NCBI RefSeq assembly: GCF_000005505.3
Contig: NC_016133.3
Span: 43,055,237 to 43,119,236, forward strand
Length of the DNA: 64,000 nt
From: Brachypodium distachyon
Taxonomy: Eukaryota; Streptophyta; Magnoliopsida; Poales; Poaceae
Direction: 5' to 3'
Below are positions 33,867 to 45,444 of the stretch, in pieces (the first letter of the stretch is position 1; each line of letters begins with the position of its first letter). The notes below the pieces were generated by a model. That model ran no database searches and had not been told where the DNA came from. It saw only the letters and a program-made list of their open reading frames with translations. The position numbers and the translations under genes are program-made.

Positions 33867-34405
33867 TAGCAGCAGAGCGGAGTATAACCTATGCCAGGCT
33901 CGCCGCACAGCCCATATTTCCATCCAGCCATCCAAGATGACAGTAGCAGAATGCAAGTGAGGACGAGGAACCGGATCAATCAGCCTCAACCAATCCCCCA
34001 CAAGCAGCGGGAGCGAACTGCCGCCACTGCCTCCCCTTCCTCCTCGTCGGCGCAGGTAAACCCCTCGCGAATCCCGATCCCTCCTCCTCACGCGCGCAGC
34101 AGCATTATTCGCGCCCTCCGGATCTGCACCCCGCTCCCCCGTGCGAACGGCGTGATCTACGCTGCCTTCCCCTCTTTGTTTTTTCGGTGCAGTGATTTCT
34201 TAGGGGTTGGGATAGATCTCACCGAATTTGGTTAGCGTAGATGGAATGGTGAACACAGGGTTAGTGCCTCTGCGGTTCTACCAGTGGCCGCGGCTGGGGT
34301 CAGCGGGCGGAGTCGGAGATCTATTTAGTTCGTTCAAAGTGAGTTCGATGCGATCTGGAGATTGTTTCAGCGTGGTAGATGCGCATGATCTCAAGGTCAT
34401 GGTGC
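33867..34405 (+). other. Orphan first-exon-like segment
   Basis: GC-rich leader with an ATG at 33951 and a short frame (MQVRTRNRINQPQPIPHKQ ... SSSSAQ) ending at a good donor, GCGCAG|GTAAAC (about 34055). It is followed by a typical grass first-intron composition and then by repeat D1. No downstream exon fits it before copy B begins. It looks like the start of a gene whose body was lost or moved; no homologue is recognised. Confidence 0.4.
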
Positions 34406-35335
34406 ATTAGCGAAGGACAAAAAAAAATTGAGGTGGGCCAATTTCTATCCTAACACTATGTGTTAATATAGATATCACATTTAATATTTTTATAGGATTA
34501 CAAAATAAATTTGGTTTTTCAGACTTTTTAGGATGTTTTTTTTGTTGGTACATTTAATGATATATTGTACAGTGATATTTATGTTAAATATTATTTTTTA
34601 TCATATTATATGTCAAATCAATCATAATCGAAAGATCATAATACAAATATTTATAACATAGAATATATGACAATTATTATGATTTGCAAACAGTTCTTCG
34701 GTGGAGTGAGCAAGGATCGACAACTCAAATCTATATAAGCGTAAAGTTATTTTTATATTTTTCTTGCAAAGATATCTTCATACTTACCGCCTTAAAAATA
34801 TCAAGTAGATATTTGGCATAATCACAATACCTTGAGAGATATGCCATCTTATGAGAAAGAACTACACAATCTGAAACATATTTGTGAGTCTGTGAAAATC
34901 AGAACTCATAAAACAATAATACACCACGTGGACATGGTTATCATATCTACTGCCATTAAGTAAGATGATTATCTATCAACTTTCATTAATTAAGAAATAC
35001 GAGTAAAGATACGTCGGTTAATACATCAATGAATAATCATACATGGACATCAACAGTAAATAACCAAAATAAGTAAGAGTGCAGAAGTTGCGTCTTCCGG
35101 AGAACCAATCTTTGCAGGCTATATCGTCGTCGATTGCGCAAAGTCACGTTGGAACGCCACACACACACCACCTCACACGGGGCGTTGCCGTTGAAAACTG
35201 GCTGCCGATGTAGGCGACAATTGACCCGTCATCACTGCCTCCTACGACGTCTTTCTCAGATCCCGTCCAAATGCATAGCTTGGCAAGTCATCGTCATCGC
35301 TGCCTCTAATGATACAGAGTTAAATTAGTTGAAAT
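34406..35335. repeat. AT-rich direct repeat D1
   Basis: About 0.93 kb closely matching 39948-40866 (starts TTAGCG(A/G)AGGACAAAAAAA, ends in the CTCTAATGAT(A/C)CAGAGTTAAATTAG region). It precedes ARM/TOG copy B as D2 precedes the truncated copy C. Copy A has no D repeat. Confidence 0.88.
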
Positions 35336-35444
35336 TTTATAGATTTATTTTATATAGAGACGCAAATACAAATTCTAAAAGACCAAACAAATTTACATCT
35401 AACAATGATTTAATAATTTGTATTAAAATTAATCCGAATAGAAA

Positions 35445-38400
35445 ATAACTTGATGCAAGGGTTACGGTATGTAACACGAGTTTGTCTTTCTTTCCTCCAT
35501 ATTTTTTTTTCATCCATGTATTCTTGAACATTATGAGTAAGTTTGTCTTTTTTTCCTCCATGTATAAACAACCTGTTATTCAGGTTTATTACTCCTTGTT
35601 AGTTGGCCCAGGCGCCCAGCTAACCACGTTACCCCCTCTCCCCATCCCATCTACTTCTTCTTGCCGAGCGACTCGGCGACCCAGCCCCCTCGCTCCGTGC
35701 ATCTTCTTCCTCCTCGCGCGAGCGCCGCCACCCATCCCGCTGCCGAACGCCCGAGTCCCCTAGCTCGTCTTCCTCCTCGCTCGAGCGCCTCCACCGCAGG
35801 TTGATCTCCACTTCGATTCTCTCGCTCCCGACCGTTTCTGCTCCCATCACCCCACGAACGGATTCCGCCCTTTAGATCCCCGTTTCATAATCTTCCCCAA
35901 TTCGTAACTGAGGCAAAAATCAAGGTAGGGCGGCCGCCCTACCTTGCCCTACTGGGTCCTCCGCCCGTGTCATGGTGTGAATCAGTCGCGGTAGTGAGTG
36001 GCTTTGGAAGTAGGTTCATGACACGCGCTCGGTGATGCTTCGGTTGTTTGAGTTTGACTGTACCAAGTCACTGATCTAGTTCATTGTGAATTCTAGCGTG
36101 GCAGTAGTACTGCTGCTGGATGTTTTGGCTATTTTTGTTGTGATTTTAGGTTCCTAAGTTGGCACTTGGTGGCGAGTGAGTGTATTTGTACATGATTGCT
36201 CGGCAGAAGTGAGTATCGTTTGTTTACCTAGGGGAATCTAGATCAAGCAGGGCTCAGCAATGTCCACACTGTACTGGATTGTTTCTCGTCTTTCATGGGA
36301 GTGGTTCTGCAGTTGACTTAGTAGATTTGATGCCAGATAATTTAGTGGAAAAATCTTAGTCGCACTAGTTTTTTGGTTGCTTACGAGTTCTATTGTTATA
36401 CTGTTGTTCTGTGGAATGGACTATTGCGCAATTGGCTTTATGGAAGACACGTCACACAATTATCAGGGGCACTATGCATTTTTTATATACCTGTTAGGAG
36501 AGGCTGCAGTTTCCTTGTTTTAGTCTGATCCCAGCTTCTGTCAATCAATGCAGGTAGTGAATATGTCAGATAGTACGTTGCAAGATCTCAACCTAGCTCA
36601 ATCAGCAGAGCTGGAGAAAAGCAAAGACAGTGTTGCGAAACCGTGCAACACTAAGCCTGTGTTGAACGGCAACAAACGTGTCGACAAGGAAGAAAATGCT
36701 CCGCTTGCATGTCCTGATGCTGTGACTAATGGATGTGAGGCTGCAGTTGTAGATGTTGAGTATATTGATTCTGAGAACCTGATAGATCTCCCAGATGTTG
36801 ACACAAGCTTTAGTGTATGCAACTAGTTATTCCATTTGTGATTTTTTGTTGGATACTTATAAATTTTCTTCAGAACTAAGATTTCCGTTCCCTATTGGCT
36901 CGCAGACGTTGCTTGCAAGGTTGGATTCAAAGGACTGGATCAAGACATGTGAGGCCCTTAATAATGTTCGTCAGTTAGCAATATATCACAAAGAAAGGTT
37001 GCAGGAGCTGCTGTAAGTTGTTTCTATTGTTTCCTGGAAAAACCGTTTGATAATGACATCACTCATCGATCCACATTGCTATGAAATTTACTACATCTCT
37101 TCTGTTAATTGTTTGATATAAACCATTTGAATTACAGGGAGCCTCTAGTTCCTCTTATTGTGAAATCTGTGAAGAATCCAAGGAGTGCTCTGTGTAAAAC
37201 TGCACTTATGACCTGTGCTGACATCTTTAAGGCATATGGTGAACTAATGGTCGACTCAATTGATCTACTGGTGTGTTTCCCATTTTAAAATAGTCTATTC
37301 ACAATTTCACTTGTTTGGTTTTCACACTAATTATGAAATCACTTAATTCATGTTCTCTGTCAAATGTGTTCACAGCTAATGCCGCTGTTTCTAAAATCTT
37401 CTCAAGACAAGCGCTTTGTTTGTGAAGCTGCTGAGGCAGCCCTTATATCAATGACAAGCTGGATCTCGCCTTCTATATTGCTACCGAAGATGCAGCCTTA
37501 CCTCAAGAACAGGAATCCACGAATTCGAGCAAAAGCATCAGTTTGTTTCAGTAAGAGCGTATCACGACTTGTAAGTGAAACTCTCTCCTGAAGATTTACT
37601 TAAGATCCCAGCTTTCTTAGCCCCAATGATTATATCAGATTATCTCCAAGGGAACCCAAAGAGAGGCTTCAGGATTAAGTATATATTCATGTTGTGATTT
37701 TGTCTAATGCCCCAAAATCTCAACTGGATACAGTTATATAGATGGATAATTTGATCTCCTTGTGCTATTCTTATCTGTCCATGATCCTAGTTAGAGTTTA
37801 TATGGAGGTTCTTCCAGAGATTTTCTGTTTATTTAGATATGCAGTTGCTTGGATTGAAAATTCCGTGTGATAATATGGAGCCCCGAGGCCAGACCTTATC
37901 CACACAAAGATTTAGTGCATGTGGTGGAACATTGATTTGGTGAGGATATTAAAATGGCTAGTGTACGTTTGTTCAAAGTGCTTCATACCGTTTCAGTAAT
38001 TTTCAGCAGGGTGACATTAGCTGCTCATAATAAATTATTATTTGGTGCGGATCTGTATGCACTGACTCCTCTTGGTTGCTATTCTAATACGAGAAATACA
38101 GCACTTCAGTTGTTTCATAATAGTAACTTCTTTTTCTGACAGGGTGTGGAAGGAATCAAAGAATATGGAATGGATAAGCTCATCCAGGTTGCTGCAACCC
38201 AGCTCAGTGACCAGCTTCCAGAATCGAGGGAGGCTGCACGCAAACTGTCATTGGAGCTACAAGCATTCTACGAGAAGTCTCAGGCCTCAAGTTCAGGCGA
38301 AGATGAGAGTTTGCCTGCTGCCTTACCAAAAGCTGAAACCTGGGAGGCTTTCTGCCAATCCAAGCTTTCCGCGCTAAGCGCCCAGGCAATCCTCCGCGTC

Positions 38401-39200
38401 ACCTCTACAACGATAGACACCTCAATGACGAAAGACGGTGTAACCGTGGGTGTCCCTTTTGCCCTGAAAGAAGGCGGCGGCCCTGTTACCCCAAAAGAAG
38501 GCGATCTCATTGTTGCTCCGAAAGAGGGTGCCGCGGCAGTGGGTTGCTAGCATCAGGGAGGTGGCTGTCGTGATTTTTTCCACATCCAATTCACGTATTT
38601 TTGCTGTACATGGTATACGGTTGCTCCGTTGTTGCGTCGAATTTGCTGGGTTGTCTGGGCTGGAGTTTCTTCAGGTGTGAGACCTGCGGTATTAATATTG
38701 GTCCGAGATATAGTCCCCTTGTTATAGTCGACCTTACAATTCTTGTGTTCCACTGCTTGTGCTTGGCAATGGTTGGTTCTCCGGTAATTCAGTAAGGCGA
38801 ATGTAGAATTTCATCCACCGTTCCATATTTGCTGGAGTATTATTACACAGTTCCCGTTTGTGTTCTGCTTTTGCACTGTATACTTAGGTTCCATTTGTCT
38901 GTATACCCTACCCGTACGTGGTTTCTGCTGTAGAATATACACGCTAGTAACCAAGATGCCAGCCCCTGGACGTGAAAAGGACGCACGTGCATCGCAAGTG
39001 CTGGCTGGATTTGGTTTCTGCTTTGCTGACCTCGAACTTCAAAGGAGTAATGCATTGGATCATTGAATCGCAGTGCAGACACGTATACTTTGACAGACAG
39101 TGTCGATTTCTTTTGAAAACCCAATGTACACGTTCGTTTCTATGTACGAGGCTACTGTAGAAAACAGTTGCACACAAATTTCAGTGGCACACAGCTAAGC
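35445..39200 (+). repeat. Segmental duplicate B (ARM/TOG gene unit)
   Basis: Full-length partner of duplicate A, including the same non-coding first exon (donor CCGCAG|GTTGAT at 35799/35800), introns and 3' flank. Similarity ends near 39200, shortly after the shared TTGAATCGCAGTGCAGA block. Confidence 0.9.
36563..38550 (+). CDS. ARM/TOG-like HEAT-repeat protein, copy B
   Basis: Exons 36563-36814, 36906-37012, 37138-37270, 37376-37570 and 38143-38550: same exon lengths as copy A, 364 residues, frame intact. Against copy A I count 11 amino-acid changes: H72N, P227S and nine in the tail (V286L, S290L, E292K, K320I, E321D, T324M, S332G, V351L, L352I). The helical core (residues 73-226) has only silent changes. 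Both copies therefore look functional at the protein level. Expression of each cannot be judged, because promoters are also nearly identical from about 200 bp upstream of the first exon. Further upstream, copy B has the D1 repeat and copy A has R1. Confidence 0.88.
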
Positions 39201-39947
39201 AGCGGCGGCTCCTTTGAGAAATGCCCGGTCCGGCTTCTCTTTTGTTGGGCTCGGTCGGACATGGGCCAGACTTAACAGCAGGCCGAGAAGATTTGTGGGC
39301 TGCTGGGAAACTCGATGCAGCACAAGATCAGAGGTAATAGGCCCAAATGAACGGGCCGTCGTCATCTCTCTCTAGTCGTTTCGCCTCTCGCGGTCGCGGT
39401 ACCACTGTGCTGTTCCTGTGTCCTTTAGGCCATTGGAGCTCGCCACCGGACCGGCTTGGCCCGACGCTGCCCGCACGCTTCCCCTCTCCAGCCCCCGTGT
39501 CGCTCCTCCGCTGCCCTTCGACGAATTGTATCCCGCCTGTTGCATCGCCCGTGTGCTGCGAGCTGCGGCCATCAGCCCAACCGAACAGCGCGCAGATCGC
39601 CTCCCCGCCCTGCCCAGCTGGCGAAGTCAACCTAGGGCAACGGCGACGGACCTCTGCAGCGCCGGCGCGTCAGCCGCCGCCAATATGGCGGCCTCGTCGT
39701 TGAGGTGGACGATGCAGCAGCATCTTATTTGTTCACTTGAATTGTGTTGGTCTGTATGTCAATTTCGCTGATCTGATCCGATTTAAAAGTACTTCCAACT
39801 GTTCATCCCACGAAGGTTTCTATTGTTCATTCCCTTCTCCCAAATGCTAAGCAAATGAGTGTTTGATACATTGGTATTCCCTGTGTGTGCACCCTAAAAT
39901 ACAACTGTAAGCATTTACATGTAAGAAGTTTACAAAGCTATTAAGGA
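39201..39947. other. Unique segment between duplicate B and repeat D2
   Basis: Contains a moderately GC-rich stretch with overlapping open frames (39347-39771, plus; 39328-39630, minus). The plus frame is rich in Pro, Ser and Arg and has no domain. It could be a leader or first exon of an unknown transcript; not called as a gene. Confidence 0.4.
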
Positions 39948-40866
39948 AATTAGCGGAGGACAAAAAAATTGAGTTAGGGCGAATTTCTATCATAACACTA
40001 CGTGTTAATATAGATATCACATTTAATATTTTTGTAGGATTGCAAAATATATTTTAATAAATTTGGTTTTTTCAAACTTTTTATTGGTACATCTGGTGAT
40101 ATATCGTCGAGTGATATTTATGTTAAATATTATTTTTCATCGTATTATATGTCAAATCAACCATAATCAAAAAATCATAATACAAATATTTATAACATAG
40201 AATATATGACAATTATTATGATTTGCAAACAGTTCTTCGGTGGAGTGAGCAGAGGATCAACAACTCAAATCTTTATAAGCGTAAAGTTATAGTTATATTT
40301 TTCTTGCAAAGATATCTTCATACTTACCGTCTTAAAAATATCAAGTAAATATTTGGCATAATCTCAATACTTTGAGAGATATGCTATCTTATGAGGAAGA
40401 ACTACACAATCTGAAACATATTTGTGAGTCTGTGAAAATTAGAACTCATAAAAAAATAATACACCACGTGGACATGGTTATCATATCTACTGTCACTAAG
40501 TAAGATGATTATCTATCAACTTTCATTAATTAAGAAATACAAGTAAAGATACGCCAGTTAATACATCAATGAATAATCATACATGGACATCAACAGTAAA
40601 TAATCAAAATAACTAATAGTGCAGAAGTTGCGTCTTCTGAAGAACCGGTCTTTGCAGGCTATATCGTCGTCGATTGCGCAAAGTCACGTTGGAACACCAC
40701 ACACACACACACCACCTCACACGGGCGTTGCCGTTGAAAACTGGCCGCCGATGTAGGCAACAATTGACCCGTCATCACTGCCTCCTACGACGACTTTCTC
40801 AGATCCCGTCCAAATGCATAGCTTGGCAAGTCATCGCCATCGCTGCCTCTAATGATCCAGAGTTAA
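39948..40866. repeat. AT-rich direct repeat D2
   Basis: Second copy of D1 (34406-35335) in the same orientation, with small indels and substitutions. Continuous with the truncated promoter copy C that follows. Confidence 0.88.
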
Positions 40867-40969
40867 ATTAGTTGAAATTTTGCAGATTTATTTTATATAA
40901 AGACGCAAATGCAAATTCTAAAAGACCAAACAAATTTACATCTAACAATGATTTAATAGTTTGTATTAG

Positions 40970-41595
40970 AATTAATCCGAATAGAAAATAATTTGATGTA
41001 ACGGTTACGGTATGTAACACGAGTTTCTCTTTCTTTCCTCCATGTATTCTTTTTTCATCATCCATGTATTCTTAAACATTATGAGTAATTCTATTATTCT
41101 TGTTTATTACTGCTCCCTCTGTCTCATATTAAATGTCCTAAATGCACCTAAATATGGATGTATTTATGCTTAAAAAATGTCTAGACACATGTAATAATTT
41201 TGACACTTAATACGGGAACGTGGGAGTACTTTTAGTTGACCCGGTCGCCCAGCTATACCCACATTGCCCCCTCTCCCCATCCCATGTCCTTGCCGAGCGA
41301 CTCCGCGACCCAGACCCCTCGCTCCGTGCATCTTCTTCCTCCTCGCGCGAGCGCCGCCACCCATCCCGCTGCCGAGTGCCCGAGCCCCCTAGCTCGTCTT
41401 CCTCCTCGCTCGAGCGCCTCCACCGCAGATCTCCACTTCGATTCTCTCGCTCCCGACCGTTTCTACTCCCATCACCCCACGAACGGATTCCGCCCTTTAG
41501 ATCCCCGTTTCATAATCTTCCCCAATTCGTAACTGAGGCAAAAATCAAGGTAGGGTGGCCGCCCTACCTTGCCTTACTGGGTCCTCCGCCCGTGC
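40970..41595 (+). repeat. Truncated duplicate C: ARM/TOG promoter and 5' UTR
   Basis: Matches the upstream region and first exon of copies A and B (for example TGCATCTTCTTCCTCCTCGC and the ATCAAGGTAGGG(T/C)GGCCGCCCTACCTTGCC block). Similarity stops at about 41595 after CCTCCGCCCGTG, where USE1-side sequence begins. Compared with A and B, four bases (GTTG) that form the first-exon donor are missing (CCGCAG|ATCTCC at about 41428). A MITE-like insertion at 41113-41226 is absent from A and B. Confidence 0.85.
41113..41226. mobile_element. MITE inserted in duplicate C
   Basis: The ends CTCCCTCTGTCTCATATTAA and TTAATACGGGAACGTGGGAG are imperfect inverted repeats of the Stowaway type. The insertion interrupts sequence that is continuous in duplicate B, so it arrived after the duplication. 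Confidence 0.75.
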
Positions 41596-41737
41596 TTAAG
41601 GATGGGAGCAGATTGTTTATTTTGGGAGCCAGGAAAAATATAAATCTTAATCTCAAATTTGTTTGTTATTTTCTGTTGGGTGTAACATAACATTGTTGTC
41701 CTTTTGAAGGTATCGATTGGTGTTCGTCGTCTTAATC

Positions 41738-44363
41738 ATGGTGTTCAGCAAGGTGGAAGTGAACTTGAGAAGGCTGCTCGAGGCGGCTCCTCGGCAGCAG
41801 AATCAGGCTAAGCTTGTCCATGTAAGTGTAGCACCTTGCCGTGCCAAAAATAAGTGTACTGGCACTGAAAGACACTAATTGCAGTACATAACCACAGCGA
41901 GGGAGCTGTTGGAGCAGCTTGGAACAGAAATCACACCAGAAGGTGTATCAAGGTACTTGCTGTCACGGGTTTCTATGTTCTCTGATGTTGCAATATTGTG
42001 TGCCTTTTTGGACTATTAATATGTTGACTGTGGTATAACATTTGTTGAGGATCCATAATTTTCCCATGACCACGAAAGTTGTAGTCCAATATAATTTTTT
42101 TAGAGTAAATATCACAAAACCCCTAGTTTCTGACGAACTGTATCGCAAAACTACACCTTTTGGTTTTTTTATCACTTAACCCGTATTCTTGGACTAAACC
42201 GTATCGCAAAACCCTAAATCTCGCTGTCAACGACGCTAACAGGGAAACTCAGGAAGTTCTTCTGTATAGTTCTTACCTCTCATATTTGAAAGTGCATCCT
42301 TCCAAGGTGCGAATCATTAAATCGTGCTAGTTCTTCTGTATCAGTATCATCATCCATCATTGCTATTTTGCATCAATGTGAACTCAGGAAGTGATAAAGG
42401 ATTAATTGTTGCTAATAGCGTGATCTTCCTGAATGCTTTCCATGCTGCCGTTACAGGAACGGGCCCAAAAGAAAGATAGGAACTCATGGCCCATACCAGT
42501 ATAGTTCTTACCTCTCATATTTGAAATTGAGCAAAGCTATATGTACGGTTCTTCTGGTATGATATTTTTACGACCACACTATGGGTCTGGACTTGTGCTG
42601 AGAAAATACTGTGAAAAAAAAACCCATCGTAGTTTTATCGTACCAAGAGAATCGTACACACAGCACTTCCGTTTGAAATTTTCTGAATCTACACTGACCG
42701 GCTTCCGGACGTACCATTCTTCTATATAAAAGGATCCATGCTTCCCCACTCGATAAAGCACGGAAATCTGGATACTCTTTTATTTATTAACAAGCTGTTC
42801 ATTAAAACGTAGATACTGTATCTGTATAGACACACTCCTCTTACTTGACAAAAGAAACCTTATCTGACGGTACTATAAATTTTCATGAGATTCCATTGAT
42901 GGCCTGCATTTTGATGATGCGAATGTCTAATCTATTTCCTGCCTTTTCTTTAATAACCTTACAGCTGACTCAATGGTCGTAGTATTGTGTGTAGCAAAGC
43001 AAGTTACCATTTCCTGTTTGCGCGCTTTTCCTCATGATCAGAACAATATGCTCATTCATGACTTTCTTCTTGATACAGTGTTTCAAAAGCTAAGCTAGGT
43101 GAGTATTCAGAAAAGATTGAAGCACTGGCTGCCACGCTCGCTGCTACAGTGGTATGTTCTTACTTCTTAGCACGCCAATTTGTATTTATATTGATATGCT
43201 GAATTCCTCCACCTGCATTCTGTAAGACTCAGTACAACCACTATGATTTCCTCAGACTCTTTTCTTTAAACTGATCTCTCAGAACAGTGCATGTCACTAT
43301 TACTCGTATAGTCTAGCTTCAAGATACACTTCCATAACTATCTTTTTGATGCAGCCAGAAAATGAAAATCCGGTTGAGGAGAGCATAGAAGAACAAAGCT
43401 CTTATGAAAGAGAAAAGGTTGGAAGTCCAATATCCTTGTCATCCGGATTGCGAAGGAGACCAACGTAAGTTAAATTTTATCCCTTTTGTTTTGTTCCCAT
43501 TTCTTGCAATTACAGCTAATGAACTAATGGATATACAATTAAATAGTACTCAGGTGGAGGTTGGACCAAGTAGTTATGAGAGAAAAGAAAGAGATACTGG
43601 AGCACCTATTAAATTGGACGCAGAGGCTCAGGCTCACATTGAGAAGCATAGGTATGCCTCCTTTTTTTTTCGAAGTATCTTTCGGACCTCAGTCTCTGGG
43701 TTATTCTATCACTATTTCTACCCACAAGCACAACCAATTTACTGATCCATTCATTAACTGGTCTTGCTGATATTACCGTGATAAAAATTTGAGTAAGCAT
43801 GGAAAGTTTACTCACTACTCCTTTAACTTATCTCACTGATATCCTTATGCTCTCGCTATTCTTAATGCTATGTTTAATCATTACCCCTTCGGATACTTTA
43901 AGACCTATAAGCATGGTAAGTTCAGAGATGAACAAATGAATATACTGCTATCCTCTTTACTGTGTCGGATCTCCTGACTGCATAGGAAGCTGCAAGATGA
44001 TCTGACTGACGAGATGGTCGACTTAGCACGCCAGCTGAAGGAAAGCAGCCTTTTAATGAACCAATCCGTGCAAGATACAGAGAAGGTGGGCTTTAATTTT
44101 GCCTTCGCATTTGTCTCATCTGTCCCTCTCTGCTGAATGTTTACCGACTACTGAGAATGCTCACTCACTGGGTGCTGCTGATGCAGATCCTCGATTCCAC
44201 TGAGAGAGTCGTGGAGCATAGCTTGGCGAGCACGGGGCGCGCGACGGCACGGGCCTCTGAGGTCTACTCTCTGGCTTCCAAGACGACCTGCTTCCAGTGG
44301 CTGCTCATCTTCATGATGACCTGCATGTTTGTCATGGTGGTTCTGCTCATACGAGTCACCTAA
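41738..44363 (+). CDS. USE1: Qc-type SNARE USE1 (vesicle transport protein USE1-like)
   Basis: Tail-anchored SNARE expected to work in Golgi-to-ER retrograde fusion with the Dsl1-type tether and syntaxin-18 partners. Exons: 41738-41821, 41885-41952, 43079-43151, 43355-43464, 43547-43651, 43986-44085 and 44187-44363, 717 nt, 238 residues. The N-terminal part ([22 protein letters not shown]) is the conserved Use1 region. The SNARE motif runs from about 145 to 212 ([23 protein letters not shown], then [11 protein letters not shown]). A C-terminal anchor follows ([19 protein letters not shown]) with only a few lumenal residues, as expected. All introns are GT-AG. Intron 2 is long (1.1 kb) and carries repeat debris. 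The leader upstream of 41595 derives from the ARM/TOG duplication, so the promoter may be borrowed. Confidence 0.92.
42104..42530. repeat. Repeat debris in USE1 intron 2
   Basis: The stretch at 42104 (GAGTAAATATCACAAAACC) resembles the end of the Mutator-like element at 15806 (GAGTAAATTACACAAAACC), suggesting a related solo end. A 27-bp direct repeat starting TATAGTTCTTACCTCTCAT occurs at about 42265 and 42500. Confidence 0.5.
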
Positions 44364-45444
44364 AATGGCGCCGTAACCACTGATGGTTACGTATGCTCAG
44401 TTTCTCTAACTCCAGCCGATATATATTCTGTAAACTGTCCCAACATGACATGAACATAAACATGAGGCTGTGTTTGTCACCGTTGTCATGCAAGTTTGTG
44501 AAGAAAGATGTTCCCTGATATGACATAGAGATTGTTTTGGCCAGTCTCAAGCTTTAGAAAGTTTCGTTTATTTTACGTTGGATGAAGTTCGAACCTTACA
44601 TTTGCAACTGGTTTATTCCCACATGAATGGACATATCATGTACAAAAAGGAAAGTCAATTATTTCAAAGAAATCAAAGCTGAGGGCCGTTAGCCCCAATC
44701 CTAGCCTTACGATGCTTGATCCAACGGTTCACCTGAGGAACTCTAGTTGTATGGCACCACATCAAATACTTTTAGTTTGTTGAGCGTTTCTAAATTGCAC
44801 ACACAAGCTGCAACTGTGGTCTAGTACTGGTCTGCTTGATAGATACTCCAGAGAGTATCTGTTTTCCAGATCCGGTGGTCTGCTACGGCCACAACCTTCC
44901 TCGTTTAAGATGCTAGTATTAATTACACTCAAACTACAACTGTGTCTGATAAATTTAGCAATGCTCATCGTGTCAGTAAATCTACTCTGACAGTTCTAAC
45001 AACCACCTCTGCAATTTTGAGGTCCTCTTGTTATTACTGACCAGTAAATTAAGCAGGACAAAGTAGAAAGAGATGGACACAGCTAATAATTCTAGCTAAA
45101 TTAACAACTGGCAATCAATTAACACCGCAAATGTTGCAAACTGGAACATGCTAAGGAGTAAGCACGATGATGATGATCACCAGTGCATGTAATGTAAGAA
45201 GCATGGTGCCTAGCTTGTCTTATTATTACCACTGACCAGAGTAAGTAAGCAGTACTGAACTACTGATCGCCACACACACCTGAAGGCGACAGTAGGAATG
45301 ATTGACTAAGACCACAATTACCACTACTACAAATCCAATAAGCAGCACAGTTAACTAAATAATTAATCCACACACACAACTTAATTCCCCTGATCGATTG
45401 ATAAATTAACCAAATCCATCGCTTTCGCCATCTTCATTATTTTC
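44364..45444. other. 3' flanks of USE1 and SWEET11 (convergent genes)
   Basis: About 1.1 kb shared by the two 3' UTRs and a spacer. No recognisable gene. Short frames on the minus strand lack domain signals. Confidence 0.6.

Noticed and set aside
39347..39771. Possible Pro/Ser-rich protein gene
   Set aside because: No domain, no splice partner and a competing minus-strand frame; left as unassigned.
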